Shown in pieces: positions 37,869 through 48,700 of a stretch of DNA of 64,000 nt (positions within the stretch are counted from its first letter, which is position 1; every line of letters starts with the position of its first letter). Below the pieces are notes generated by a model. The model ran no database searches. It saw only the letters and a list, made by a program, of their open reading frames with translations, and was not told where the DNA came from. Source of the DNA: Corynebacterium macginleyi (GTDB lineage: Bacteria; Actinomycetota; Actinomycetes; Mycobacteriales; Mycobacteriaceae). The stretch spans positions 248,001 through 312,000 of the forward strand of contig NZ_REGE01000002.1 in NCBI RefSeq assembly GCF_003688935.1. Direction: 5' to 3'. Both the position numbers and the translations under genes were made by a program.

Positions 37869-38159
37869 TTATCGCCGCCCTTTCGAAATAATGCGGGCCA
37901 TGGACAAAGTCGGCAAAATACCGGCTGCAATGGCACCAATCAGGGCAATGTCATAAGCCAATGGAGCATTGTTAATCATTGACCAACCAAGATACATGCA
38001 GATCATGCCATAAAAGACGATGTCTGACATCACCGCCCGAGTAAGCTCATCGCGGGTGCGCAGCGCCAATAACACCCCGCACCAGGCGGCACCGCCCATA
38101 ATGAACACGCTCACCAGTACGACCCAACCGAATGGGGTCAATGTTGCAAAATCAATCAT
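37869..38159 (-). CDS. mrpF: Mrp antiporter subunit F
   Basis: Small membrane subunit (96 residues, three helices) of the Mrp antiporter. Conserved A-x-L-R-x-x-D-E-L-x-R-A-V region: here L-A-L-R-T-R-D-E-L-T-R-A-V. Its ATG overlaps the mrpE stop by 4 bases, so it is translationally coupled. Confidence 0.87.
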   Translation of the reverse strand: MIDFATLTPFGWVVLVSVFIMGGAAWCGVLLALRTRDELTRAVMSDIVFYGMICMYLGWSMINNAPLAYDIALIGAIAAGILPTLSMARIISKGRR

Positions 38160-38689
38160 CGGTCGGTCTCCTTCCTGCGTTGAATTTTCCGGGCTAGGTG
38201 CTTGGGCTTTTCTACGTCTGCCTGACGCTCCGAGAGCGGAGTATCCTCGGCCCGCGCCAGATCTGGCGAGCGCATATAGCGGCCGAGTGTATCCAAGGGA
38301 AATTCGTAGAAAGCCTCATCAAGCTCCGTCGTATTTCCTTGCCCAGGAACGCCGTAATCAATGCTCTTGACGCGCGGGGCCAAACGCTCTTCCATCTCGG
38401 CCAAATCAGCGACAATTGCCGCAGGGTCGGAACCCTGTACCGCTTGTACTAGCACAATGCGGGGCAGCCCCTTTCGCGGTGGCTCACGCAGTCCCAAGGA
38501 CAGCGTGCCAGGAGTGGCAGTGATAGAGGAAGTAAACCAGAAAATCTCCCAGGCGCCGGTAACGCGCAGTGGATATCGGATGATAACTGGGTGGTACTTG
38601 TTATCAGGCTTAAATGCTGACATCGCCAAGCTGAACCCAGCAACGAAAATTTCCTTGATGAGCCAGAGTGCATAACCTACAGCATGCAT
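38156..38689 (-). CDS. mrpE: Mrp antiporter subunit E
   Basis: Membrane-associated subunit (177 residues) of the Mrp complex. An N-terminal hydrophobic segment is followed by the MrpE signature: W-L-I-K-E-I-F-V-A-G, then S-I-T-A-T-P-G-T-L-S, the family core. A charged C-terminal extension of about 60 residues follows. It starts immediately after the mrpD stop. Confidence 0.9.
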   Translation of the reverse strand: MHAVGYALWLIKEIFVAGFSLAMSAFKPDNKYHPVIIRYPLRVTGAWEIFWFTSSITATPGTLSLGLREPPRKGLPRIVLVQAVQGSDPAAIVADLAEMEERLAPRVKSIDYGVPGQGNTTELDEAFYEFPLDTLGRYMRSPDLARAEDTPLSERQADVEKPKHLARKIQRRKETDR

Positions 38690-40231
38690 TTATCGGCCCT
38701 CCTGAATGTCATCGATATTAGGTAGTGCGGCTGGGTCATCCCCCAAGATGGTGTCGGTATAAGCCGTTGTGTCCAGCAGTTGCTCGGCTGCGGTTTCTAC
38801 CGCATCGATGACCCAACCTGAGAAAAGGAACATGCCCAGCGAGACCAGGATGAGGGTTGCAGAAGGCGCCATCAGTTTCTTGCGGATGATCAGCTCATCT
38901 GGAACCTTATTCGAGGGCAAATCATGTCCCCAGAAAGTTTCACGCCACACGCGCAACATTGCCAAGAATGCAGCGAAGGAGGCGATGATGATGGCGGAAA
39001 TCACAATCCAGGCCGAAGCGCCACCATTACGCGCGACCTCGAAAACTATCATGAGTTTACCCCACATGCCGGAGAACGGCGGAAAACCTACAATGGAGAA
39101 GGCACCAGCGGCAAAAATCCAGGCGATAATGGTATCGCGGCGCGCAAGGCCAGATAGCTTCGTTAGGTCACCCGTACCGTAGGTCTCTTCGATGGCACCG
39201 GAAGCCAGAATCAATGAGCCGACGGTCACCATGTGGTGAATCGTGTACATAATACCGGCGGCCAACGCGCGGCTTGGATCTTCGGCAGTAAAAGCCAACA
39301 TCACCAAGATGAAAGGCATACCGTTAAGCATCTGGTAACCCAGCACGCGGCGAATGGTCTTTTCCTTCAGGCCACCAAAAGCACCGATCATCATCGAAAT
39401 CAGCATGAGGACGATGATGAGTACGTTCCATCGCTGCTCAAGATCGAAAAGCTGCACATACAGCCGGTAGAGCATATACACTGCGACCTTCGTGTGGAGG
39501 CCGGAGAAAAGGCCCATCACTGCAGCCGACGTTCCTGGGTAGGTACGCGGTAGCCAAGACTGCACCGGAAACACGCCAGCCTTGGCGGTAACGGCGATGA
39601 GAATAATGCCCGCAGCAACGGTGACCGGGCCATTGCCGGCGGCAGCACCCTGCAAGGAGGCTAGGTTAACCGAGCCGGTAACTGAATAGATATATCCCAC
39701 ACCTACCAGCAGCAGCGTGGAAGCAAAAAGGTTGACTAGGATGAACGCGCGTCCTGCCGCCAAGCGAGACCACGTGCCCGACATAGTGATGAGGCCGTAA
39801 GACGGCAGCAGCATGACCTCTATGAATACAAAGAAGTTAAAGAGATCAGCGGTTAGCAGCGCACCGCACACACCTGTGATAAGAATCAAGGTGAGTGAGG
39901 GGTAATAACGAGATTTCGTCTCCCCGCCCACGATGGCGAACCAATTAGCGCCGAAGGCCACGATCATCGTGGTGCTGATCATCAGCGCGGCAAAGGCATC
40001 CGCTACGAGGGGAATACCCACATTGCCCACGTAGAGGCCCACGGTATGCGCCACTACCCCATTGGTCATGGTGTAGATCAACAGTCCCAGACCGGCCACA
40101 ACCCCAATTCCGGGGACGATGAGCATAATCGTGTCGCGGACGGCGCGCCTGGGTGCCAGCAAGGCAATGGCGGCAGCAATGAGCGGAACTGCTGGGAAAA
40201 GCGGAAGAAGTTGGGCTACAACATCAGCCAT
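38690..40231 (-). CDS. mrpD: Mrp antiporter subunit D
   Basis: Proton-pumping-type subunit related to NuoM/N of respiratory complex I. The 513 residues have about 14 helices. The conserved lysine- and glutamate-bearing helices are visible as F-V-F-I-E-V-M-L and V-T-A-K-A-G-V-F-P-V-Q-S-W-L-P. Its start overlaps the mrpC stop (TAATG). Confidence 0.95.
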   Translation of the reverse strand: MADVVAQLLPLFPAVPLIAAAIALLAPRRAVRDTIMLIVPGIGVVAGLGLLIYTMTNGVVAHTVGLYVGNVGIPLVADAFAALMISTTMIVAFGANWFAIVGGETKSRYYPSLTLILITGVCGALLTADLFNFFVFIEVMLLPSYGLITMSGTWSRLAAGRAFILVNLFASTLLLVGVGYIYSVTGSVNLASLQGAAAGNGPVTVAAGIILIAVTAKAGVFPVQSWLPRTYPGTSAAVMGLFSGLHTKVAVYMLYRLYVQLFDLEQRWNVLIIVLMLISMMIGAFGGLKEKTIRRVLGYQMLNGMPFILVMLAFTAEDPSRALAAGIMYTIHHMVTVGSLILASGAIEETYGTGDLTKLSGLARRDTIIAWIFAAGAFSIVGFPPFSGMWGKLMIVFEVARNGGASAWIVISAIIIASFAAFLAMLRVWRETFWGHDLPSNKVPDELIIRKKLMAPSATLILVSLGMFLFSGWVIDAVETAAEQLLDTTAYTDTILGDDPAALPNIDDIQEGR

Positions 40232-40707
40232 TATTTTTCACCCTCCTTCTTCCTATCTATCCCACGCTCAGTCACGGGGGTGTCATGGTCTACACGGCCA
40301 ATGCGATCGAGTTCATTGGCGGACTCTTCCAAAATCGCTCGGTTCTGGGCATCGCGGCCCAAGGTAGAAAATGCGTGATCAATAGTGTTGTCATCGACGG
40401 GTTCCACCACATCGGTGTCATCGTTCTTGCCCATTGCAGCCATGGTCAACAGAATGGTTGAGGTTGCCATAGAAATGACAACCGCTGTCAGAACAAATGC
40501 CTGCGGTAATGGATCCGCCATCTGGGCGTGTGGTACTTCCGATGGAAAGGCTTCACCTCGGTAGGAGTACACCCCAGTGGCCAACAAAGTCAGGTTGGCA
40601 CCGTGACCGAATGCCATCATGCCCAAAACAATACGGACCAAACCACGTTGTTGAATGAGGTAGACGGCGCCACCGATGAGGATGGCGATAGTTAACGCGA
40701 GAATCAT
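40231..40707 (-). CDS. mrpC: Mrp antiporter subunit C
   Basis: NuoK-like subunit: 158 residues with three helices in the first 110. Typical segments are R-G-L-V-R-I-V-L-G and G-A-N-L, then D-P-L-P-Q-A-F-V-L-T-A-V-V-I, the family signature. A charged tail of about 50 residues follows. Coupled by TAATG junctions to mrpA and mrpD. Confidence 0.94.
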   Translation of the reverse strand: MILALTIAILIGGAVYLIQQRGLVRIVLGMMAFGHGANLTLLATGVYSYRGEAFPSEVPHAQMADPLPQAFVLTAVVISMATSTILLTMAAMGKNDDTDVVEPVDDNTIDHAFSTLGRDAQNRAILEESANELDRIGRVDHDTPVTERGIDRKKEGEK

Positions 40708-43688
40708 TACTTCTCCCCTCCTCGGTCGGCGTTATGACGGCGACGTTGCTTTGTTTTAGTTTTCGCCTCTTTGGGGCTGAGCAAAGCGAGCGGATCGGTC
40801 GACGGGTTGATTGGGTCAGGGTACGGATCGTCCGCATCCTCTACGGCAATGCGCGGTGTAGCCGGCAAGGCCGAATCATGGTCATGGATCCATGGCAGGT
40901 AGTCCCGCTCTGTACCTGGCCTGAGGTAGCCGCCCAAAGCATTGATAGCCATCGTAAGCATGCCTAATACCGCCAGATAAATGCCGAGATCGAAGATTAG
41001 CGACGTCGTCCAATGCTGGCCGAAGGCCTCACCGTGCAAGGCAGTGAGGAAACCACCGTTGCCAAAGCCGTGGTGCCAGTAACCGATAAAACCTGCCAAT
41101 AGCGCGGTAATAATACCAATGCCGGTGAGGTGTACTGGGGTCATACGTCCGAAGACAATCTCATCGGATCCGCGGGACAAGTAGGTCAGACCAATGGCTG
41201 CACCCATGATGAGGGCTGCGGGGAATCCACCGCCGGAGGAATCATGTCCACGGAAAAACACGATGACGGACATGATGATGAGCAAAGGAATGACGATATT
41301 GATTCCCTTGCGCAGTGGCACAGAGTTCAGCTGCGACTGACCGAATGGCGCCGGACGCGTACCCGAGGTGAACGGGAAGCGTGGCAGCGTGGTAGTAATG
41401 GCTGCAATAACTACGGCGGCCATGCCCAGCACGGAGAGCTCGCCCAAGGTATCGAGTGCGCGGAATTCCACGATGATGGTGGCCACGACGTTATCGCCAC
41501 CCGTAATATCCGGCGCATTGTCGAGATACCACAAAGACAGATCCGAACGCTCGTGGCGGCCCATCAAGCTCCATACACCGAGGAAAGCCGCAATGCCAGC
41601 CAATACGGCGATAACGATGGAGCCCACCTTACGGGTTTTATCAGTAACCGGCTGGAAGGTCTCCGGCAGGTAACGCAAAACCATCATCATGACGACCACA
41701 GAAAGGGCTTCCACCATGAACTGTGTCAGTGCGACGTCCGGTGCGCCCAAGAAAAACATTTGCAAAGTGACGCCTGTGCCTGCAATGCCGATCATAACGG
41801 CGCCGGTGAGGCGGTTCTTGGTGCGAACCAACCCGAATACGGCCAAGGCGATAATTCCCAAGGGCAGCAAGTCCCATGGTTTGTCGAGCCCATCGACGCG
41901 CGGTTGCAGCGGTACCCCGTCTATGCCCTCACTGAACAAAGTTGTACCAGCGAGGACGATAACCACGATGACAATCGGCAAGATGTGGCGGGAAGGATTA
42001 TGAGAATCTGCCATCTTGCCCACTACATAGCCAAGCTTCGCGCAGCCACCTTGCAAGCTCTGCAAAAGCTCGTTACCGGTGCGCGGCATGAACTTGCGGC
42101 CCTCGAAGGCCGGCCACATCTTCTTGCGGACAAAAAGGGCCGCGATACCGGCCACCAGCACCAGAATCGAGATAATAAACGGCACGTTAATTCCATGCCA
42201 TACCGAGAGGTGAGCATGTGTTTCCATGCCCACAGCGCCGACAGCATGCTCTAATGGCTCTTCGAAAAAGCTTAAGACGATGACGAGCGGCAGGGACATA
42301 AAGCCCGGAAGTGCCGCGGGAAGCCATAGGGCAACTGGGGCTTCGTGGACATGGTCCATGGACCGCGGTCCATCGAGGAATGCACCGAAGACGATCTTTG
42401 CCGAGTAGGTGAAAGTAAAGAAGGCACCAATACCTGCCACGGCCAGTAGAATTACTTGGCCTGCGCCACCGATGGGGGCGTCCTCGAAGGCAGTGAGCAT
42501 TCCTTCCTTGGACACGAAGCCCAGCAGCGGAGGTATCGCAGCCATGGATGCTGCGGCGATGACTACAGAGCCAAATGTCCACGGCATCTTCTTCCACAGC
42601 GGGCCAAGACGGCGAATATCTCGCGAACCCGCTTCATGGTCAATGACGCCGATGAGCATAAACAGCGAGGACTTAAAAAGCGCGTGTGCCAAGGTGTGTA
42701 CCAGTGCCGCCCCAATGGCGAACGGAGTGCCGACACCGACGGTGGCCACAATCCAACCAAGGTGGGATACCGTGGAATAAGCAGTCAGCTTCTTCAGGTC
42801 CGTCTTCTGCAGAGCAAACACCGCGGACATCACCGCCGTACCCATACCGACTACGATGAGCACCCAGTTCCACACCGCGACATCGTTGAAGATTGCGGAG
42901 AAGCGGATAAGCAGGTAGATACCCGCCTTGACCACGGCTGCGGCGTGCAAGAACGCCGAAACTGGCGTAGCAGCGGCCATAGCTTCTGGCAGCCAAAAGT
43001 GGAATGGAAATTGCGCGGACTTGGTAAAAGCGGAAGCCGCGATGAGGATAGCAACGCTCGCAGTCACACCCGGACGATCATCCCATACCGAGGAGGCGAG
43101 GATCTCAGAAATGGTGGTCGACCCGGTGGTTACTGCAGCAATTCCCAATCCCGTCAAAAGTGTAAGGCCACCGATGAACGTCAGGATTAAAGTGCGCTGC
43201 GAACCAGCCTCTCCCCCGGAACCAGAACGCGCAATGAGCATGAAGGAAGCCAAGGAGACAAGCTCCCAGGCGAGGAATAGCACAACAACGTCATTAGCCA
43301 GCACCAGCAACAAAATGGACAGCGTGAACGCCGTCATCAATGTATAAAAGCTCGTATTTCCCTGGTTCTTAGGGAGATACGCTGCCGAATATGTCAACAC
43401 GACGGCGCCGATGACAAGAGCCAACATGGCGAAGAAAATGCTCAGTGCATCTCCGCGTAGAGCGAAACTTACGTCAACCCCCGGTGCAATAAAATCGCGC
43501 ACCCAAGTGGTGTGGAAACTGAGTTCCTCCCCCGCTGCAATGGCAGAAAAATCCTTAGCAATGAGCACCGCTGCAACGAGGAAGAGGCCTGCTAGTGGAT
43601 AGCCCGCCTGTCGGTCCATGACCTTTACGGTCACCGGTGCCAAGATCACTGCCAATGCCGCAAGGAGGACAGCAAAAAGTAGTGTCAC
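40707..43688 (-). CDS. mrpA: Mrp antiporter subunits A and B fused
   Basis: Largest subunit of the Na+(K+)/H+ antiporter (993 residues, about 25 helices). The N-terminal 650 residues are NuoL-like: W-E-L-V-S-L-A-S-F-M-L-I and F-T-K-S-A-Q-F-P-F-H-F-W-L-P carry the key Glu and Lys. The last 250 or so residues are MrpB-like (H-D-S-S-G-G-G-F near 835). Because of this fusion no separate mrpB exists in the operon mrpA-C-D-E-F-G. A basic tail ends the protein. The complex exports Na+ and supports pH and salt tolerance. Confidence 0.95.
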   Translation of the reverse strand: MTLLFAVLLAALAVILAPVTVKVMDRQAGYPLAGLFLVAAVLIAKDFSAIAAGEELSFHTTWVRDFIAPGVDVSFALRGDALSIFFAMLALVIGAVVLTYSAAYLPKNQGNTSFYTLMTAFTLSILLLVLANDVVVLFLAWELVSLASFMLIARSGSGGEAGSQRTLILTFIGGLTLLTGLGIAAVTTGSTTISEILASSVWDDRPGVTASVAILIAASAFTKSAQFPFHFWLPEAMAAATPVSAFLHAAAVVKAGIYLLIRFSAIFNDVAVWNWVLIVVGMGTAVMSAVFALQKTDLKKLTAYSTVSHLGWIVATVGVGTPFAIGAALVHTLAHALFKSSLFMLIGVIDHEAGSRDIRRLGPLWKKMPWTFGSVVIAAASMAAIPPLLGFVSKEGMLTAFEDAPIGGAGQVILLAVAGIGAFFTFTYSAKIVFGAFLDGPRSMDHVHEAPVALWLPAALPGFMSLPLVIVLSFFEEPLEHAVGAVGMETHAHLSVWHGINVPFIISILVLVAGIAALFVRKKMWPAFEGRKFMPRTGNELLQSLQGGCAKLGYVVGKMADSHNPSRHILPIVIVVIVLAGTTLFSEGIDGVPLQPRVDGLDKPWDLLPLGIIALAVFGLVRTKNRLTGAVMIGIAGTGVTLQMFFLGAPDVALTQFMVEALSVVVMMMVLRYLPETFQPVTDKTRKVGSIVIAVLAGIAAFLGVWSLMGRHERSDLSLWYLDNAPDITGGDNVVATIIVEFRALDTLGELSVLGMAAVVIAAITTTLPRFPFTSGTRPAPFGQSQLNSVPLRKGINIVIPLLIIMSVIVFFRGHDSSGGGFPAALIMGAAIGLTYLSRGSDEIVFGRMTPVHLTGIGIITALLAGFIGYWHHGFGNGGFLTALHGEAFGQHWTTSLIFDLGIYLAVLGMLTMAINALGGYLRPGTERDYLPWIHDHDSALPATPRIAVEDADDPYPDPINPSTDPLALLSPKEAKTKTKQRRRHNADRGGEK

Positions 43689-43854
43689 GAAATACTTGCC
43701 TCACGAACCTTGGTCTTGGATTGGTGCGAATTTCGCACCGAATCACTAAATACAGCCCCACCAGATTAGCATTGCTCACCAGCCCATTGCAGATCACAGT
43801 AATCCACGGCTTGCCATGCCCGCGGGACATACCTGCAGGGCGCATAGGCGCGAG

Positions 43855-43911
43855 AAAACTCCCCGGTACCCGCCACCATGCCGATTTATAGACGCCGGGT
43901 ACTGGGGAGTT
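43855..43911 (-). terminator. Terminator after ftsY
   Basis: AACTCCCC and GTACCCGGC on one arm pair with GCGGGTAC and GGGGAGTT on the other (43911 to 43857). This is followed on the minus strand by TTCTC, giving a TTTTC run with the stem end. It begins 27 bases after the ftsY stop codon. Confidence 0.85.
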
Positions 43912-43937
43912 ATCTAAAATGGTTGAGGAAGAAGCCC

Positions 43938-45662
43938 CTATCTCTCGCCGAGCAAAGCATCGACAAAGCCTTCGACTTCGAAGGGTGCAAGATCGTCGGC
44001 ACCCTCACCCAAGCCGACAAGCTTGACTGGTACACCCAACTCCTCTTGCACCTGGAAGACGATGCCACCCTTAGCCGTGCCATCCAATTTAGTAAGCACC
44101 ACACCGGAGATGTCCACGACCTCGCGGAAAATACGTGCCTGTGTTAGGCCATTTTGTCCTACCGTGGCATCGAGGACCAAGAGGACCTCATCTACCTCGG
44201 TCTTCTTCTCGACGACACGCTTGACTTTGCCCAACTGATCCATGAGGTCGGTCGAAGTGTGCAGGCGGCCGGCGGTATCGACTAAGACAACATCGACCTG
44301 CTGTTTTACACCGGTGGCTACGGCATCAAACGCCACTGAGGCTGGATCTGCGCCTTCTTTGCCACGCACTGTTTCGGCGCCCACGCGGCGGCCCCACGTT
44401 TCTAGCTGATCAGCTGCCGCGGCGCGGAAAGTATCTGCCGCACCCAGCAAGACGCTATGACCCATCGATACCAAGACGCGGGCGAGCTTACCGGTGGTGG
44501 TGGTCTTACCGGTACCGTTGACGCCCACAACCATCACGATCGCTGGCTTTCCGTCATTAGGCATCGCGCGAATGGAGCGATCCATTTCTGGGTGGCAGGC
44601 CTCGATGAGGCATTCTCGCAACATTGCGCGCGCCTGTTCCTCGCTCGAAACGCCGCGCTCAGCGATCTTGTCTCGCAGAGAATCGGTGACTTTCATCGTG
44701 GACTTGGTGCCCAAATCCGCCATGATGAGGGTATCTTCAATTTCCTCCCAGGCGTCTTCATCCAAATCGCCCGCGGAAAGAATTCCCATCAACCCCTGGC
44801 CGATGGCGTTTTGGGAACGGGAGAGACGGCTGCGCAACCGCCCGAGGCGGCCTCCCGCCGGAGCGATATCCTCGGTGGGGTGGGTCGCTACCGCAGGTTC
44901 ACCATCCGGTACGGGACTCTGTTCCTTGGCCGCTTCCGCAGCATCTGTTTGTGCATTGGCTGCAGCCGCCGCTTCTGCAGCTTCCTCGTGGCTATCGATG
45001 CGTTCTTCGATGTGGTCAGCGTCTTTATCTTCTACTAACCCGTCAAAGACCGGCGACTTGTCTTCTACCTTGGCAGCCTCTACGGATGCAGTCGGTTCCG
45101 GAGCTTTTTCTTCGTGGTCTGACTGGCCGGCAGGGTCCTTTACTTGGCCTGTTGGTTCCCTAACCGCTTCGTCATTTACGGCGGATTCCGCGCGGCTCCC
45201 AGCAGACTCTACATCACCACCGACACCGGCTCCATCAGCGGCAGCCGTTGCGGCCGCGCCCCTGCCCTCAGGTTTATCCCCCGCAGCTTCTGCGCGCTGC
45301 GATTTTTCCTGCTGGGCCGCCAACGGCTTTTCGCCATCGATCTGCGCATTCGCGATTTCGGTAGCGCTTTGCCCCGACTTTTGGAATTGCTGCTGCTTAG
45401 CCTGCTGTGGCTGGGCCCGGCGCGGCTCCTCCCGTGTGACCTTCTCAGGTTGCTGCGAGCCCGCGGGGGTAAAGTTGAATCCGGACTTTGCCTGGTAATT
45501 GCCGGACTTTTGCTCCTGGGTTAGCTGCTTGGGCTCTTCTTCCTTGGGTTTGTCAAAAGAAACCTTCTTGGATTCACCGCGCTTTTTGCCGATTGCGATA
45601 AAGACGACAATCAGCACAATAACAACGATTGCTATGCCGATCCATAACCATAAAGAATTCAT
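43938..45662 (-). CDS. ftsY: Signal recognition particle receptor FtsY
   Basis: Membrane-bound GTPase that receives SRP-ribosome complexes. It has an N-terminal membrane helix (about 3-24), then a long Ala/Glu/Gln-rich low-complexity linker (about 30-270) typical of corynebacterial FtsY, and a C-terminal NG domain with G-V-N-G-T-G-K-T-T, D-T-A-G-R-L and T-K-L-D-G-T-A-K-G-G. It has 574 residues and lies 76 bases downstream of smc, the conserved smc-ftsY pairing. Confidence 0.96.
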   Translation of the reverse strand: MNSLWLWIGIAIVVIVLIVVFIAIGKKRGESKKVSFDKPKEEEPKQLTQEQKSGNYQAKSGFNFTPAGSQQPEKVTREEPRRAQPQQAKQQQFQKSGQSATEIANAQIDGEKPLAAQQEKSQRAEAAGDKPEGRGAAATAAADGAGVGGDVESAGSRAESAVNDEAVREPTGQVKDPAGQSDHEEKAPEPTASVEAAKVEDKSPVFDGLVEDKDADHIEERIDSHEEAAEAAAAANAQTDAAEAAKEQSPVPDGEPAVATHPTEDIAPAGGRLGRLRSRLSRSQNAIGQGLMGILSAGDLDEDAWEEIEDTLIMADLGTKSTMKVTDSLRDKIAERGVSSEEQARAMLRECLIEACHPEMDRSIRAMPNDGKPAIVMVVGVNGTGKTTTTGKLARVLVSMGHSVLLGAADTFRAAAADQLETWGRRVGAETVRGKEGADPASVAFDAVATGVKQQVDVVLVDTAGRLHTSTDLMDQLGKVKRVVEKKTEVDEVLLVLDATVGQNGLTQARIFREVVDISGVVLTKLDGTAKGGIVFQVQEELGVPVKLVGLGEGADDLAPFEVEGFVDALLGER

Positions 45663-45738
45663 ACCTCTATAGTGCCAGCTTTTCGGGCTTGCGGCACAGA
45701 GGGAAGGCGAAATCTTCTAGTCCTTCCACTGCGGCGCA

Positions 45739-48700
45739 TCAACTGATTTTCGGCGCATCAACCCCAAGCCGAGTCGCATCCTGGCTTGCCTGCTGCGCCC
45801 CCGGCGCGAGTCCAGCTGGATTCATGCGCTGGGAAATGACCCGGGTAATGCCATCGCCGCGCATGGTCACGCCATAGAGCACATTGGCTACATCCATGGT
45901 GGGCTTTTGGTGCGTGATGACAATGAGCTGGGAATCCTTCCGCAACTCCTCGAATAAGGCGATGAGTCGGCGCAGATTCACATCATCAAGTGCTGCCTCT
46001 ACCTCATCCATGACATAAAACGGGCTGGGGCGCGCGCGGAAGATAGCCACCAGCATGGCCAGCGCGGTCAGGGATTTCTCACCGCCGGAAAGCAGCGACA
46101 AGCGCTTGACTTTCTTGCCTGGCGGCCGAGCTTCGACCTCGATGCCGGTGGTGAGCATGTCCTCTGGGTCAGTAAGAATTAGTCGGCCCTCCCCACCCGG
46201 GAAGAGGGTGGTGAATACCTGGGGAAATTCCGCCTCTACATCCCGCCAGGCATCGGTAAAGAGCTGCAGGATCTGTTTATCCACATCCGCGATAACTCCG
46301 GCGAGATCCCGGCGGGCTTGGATGACGTCATCGAGCTGCGTAGACAGGTAGCTGTATCGCTCTTCTAACGCCTTATATTCTTCCAAGGCCAATGGATTGA
46401 CCTTGCCCAGCGAGCTCAAATCTTTTTCCGCCTGCTGTAGCCGCGACTTTTCCGCACTGCGATCGAAATCTTCTCCCGGGGTGAAATCCCGCAACAGATC
46501 AGCAATAGCGATGCCCAGCTGATCACCAATCTTTGCCTCCGCTTCATCCAGACGCACCTGCGCCCGCGAGCGAGCCAGTTCTGCTTCATGCGCCCGCGTG
46601 GTCAGTCGGTCGCTATTGTGACGTGCGGCTGATACTACCTGCTTGGCCTGCTGCAATTGGGATTTTAAGGAGTCACGATCGTGCAAAAACTCATCGCGTT
46701 CGAAAGTGGCGCGTCTTAACAGTTGGTTCGCCCGCGCGGCTAAATCCCGTGCATGCCGTGCCACCGCAGCGGCCAATTGGCCCTGTGCCTTGCGGCGGGC
46801 CATGGCTTGTTCATGACGGGCTTTTGCCTGACGTTCGTGTTGAGCCTGACGCCGCAAGTTATCGGCTTTACCGGCAACTTGGCCCACGCGCTCTTGCGCC
46901 GCGCGGGCGGCAACGTGGGCCTCCATTTCCATGGATTTTATTTCTTCCAACGCGGCTGAGGCGGCATCCCTGTCTGCGGAGGAGGGCTCGTCTGGTTGAT
47001 CGTCGGCGTCGACGCGGGCGAGCCTATCGTGGGCATCGGCAAGCTCCTGGTGAGCCTTCTGCAAACGCACCTCGATCTCGGTTGCGCGCTGCACAGTTTT
47101 TTCCAACTCCGTCTTATTAGCCTCGTACTGCTTCCGCAGCCGATGGTGATCGCGCTTCCATGCATCGACTTCGGTATCGTGCTCCCGCAGCGCTGCCTTA
47201 GCAGACGCGGCTGTTACACGGGCATCTTCGGCAGCGATCTTTGCCCCCGCAAGGGGGCCAGACAGCTCGTGCAGGGCTTGATTGGCCTGCTCTAACTCCT
47301 CTTCGGCCTCCGCTATGCGGGCGGTGATCTCCACGGTAGACGAGGACCCAATGCCGACCTCGACCCAGCCTTCGCCGATGACGACGCCGGAAGTGGTCAC
47401 AGCGCGCAGTCGCGGATCATCGGAGACAAGATGCCGCCCGAAAGCTATATCGGGGACTAGGACGACATCAGCAAGCAGCCGGTGTAATGCGGCCGAAACC
47501 GCAGGTTGGACTGTGACGTGATCGAGCAGCCAGGAGGCCTGCGGCGGCAAATCAGCATCGACGCGCCACGACCTCACAGGCGCTGTAGTTGCCGCATCCA
47601 GCAACGCCGAGCGCGGACCCTTCTCTAACTCCGCAATCAATCCCTCGGTCAACTGTCCCGCCTGCGCTTCTGCAAAGGTACCCAAGACGGCCGTAACCGC
47701 TGACTCATAGGTCGTAGAAATGTACGCGGCTAATGGCTGGAATTCTTCTCCTACCTCGATCGACTCAGGGATAGTCTGGGAGAGCGTATCGATGCGGGAC
47801 CGCAGCGTGTAGACATTGCGCTCGCGCTCGCGTTGAGTATCACGGAGCTGATCCAAGCGCTTATCGGCCGCACTGGACTCGCTGGCAGCCCGCACATGCG
47901 CTTCCTCCAAGAGCTGGCGCTCCGCGGCATAATTATCCAACCTCTGCGCAACCTCAGCGGCCTCTGCCCGCGCATTCTGGGTGCGTCGTTGCAGCGCGGC
48001 CACGGCCTCTTCTTGCCGCGCTAATTCCTCTTCCGCGCTAGCCACCTGCCCCGCCGCCTTTTCCTCGGCAGCAAAAAGGCGCACAACGCCCTCGCGGCGG
48101 TCTGCAATGGCACGCACCTGCGCCATATGTTCGTGCTCTGCGGCTTCGAACGCTTGCCGGCGTTGCGCTACCTCCTCACGAATGCTTTCCAGCTTCTCCG
48201 CAGCTTCTTCTGCCGCTACCTGAAGCTCTTCTTGCTCCTCATCCGCACGTGCCGCCTTGGCCTCGAGGTCATCCGGATCGTGGCCGGCATAGGTGACCTG
48301 GGCCCCGGCATTGTCCGCTCGCTCCTCTGCGATCCGTTGGGTCGCCGCGATGCGCTCGGACAAAGTTGAAAGATCAAACCACAGCTTTTGGGCGGCTTCT
48401 GCCTGCGGGTTAATCTCCTCTAGCTGGATCTCTAGCCCCGTTTGGTGCTCAATCGCCGTTTCAAGGTGCGCCGTAGTCTCTTCCACCTGGGTGGTTAACG
48501 CCGTCGCGGTCCTTTCGGCATCAGTGAGTTTCTGGCGCAAACCGACGATCCGGTCACCTGCCAAGCGCAGGCGAGCATCGCGGACATCTGCCTGCACTGT
48601 TGCCGCGCGCTGGGCAGCTTCTGCCTGCCGCGCCAAGGGCTTGAGCTGTTTTCCCAGCTCATCGGTCAAATCCTGGAGGCGGTCCACATTGGCTTGCATG

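Noticed and set aside
41130-42254. Plus-strand open frame of 374 codons opposite mrpA
   Set aside because: Antisense shadow of mrpA; His/Asp/Gly-rich translation with no domain pattern.
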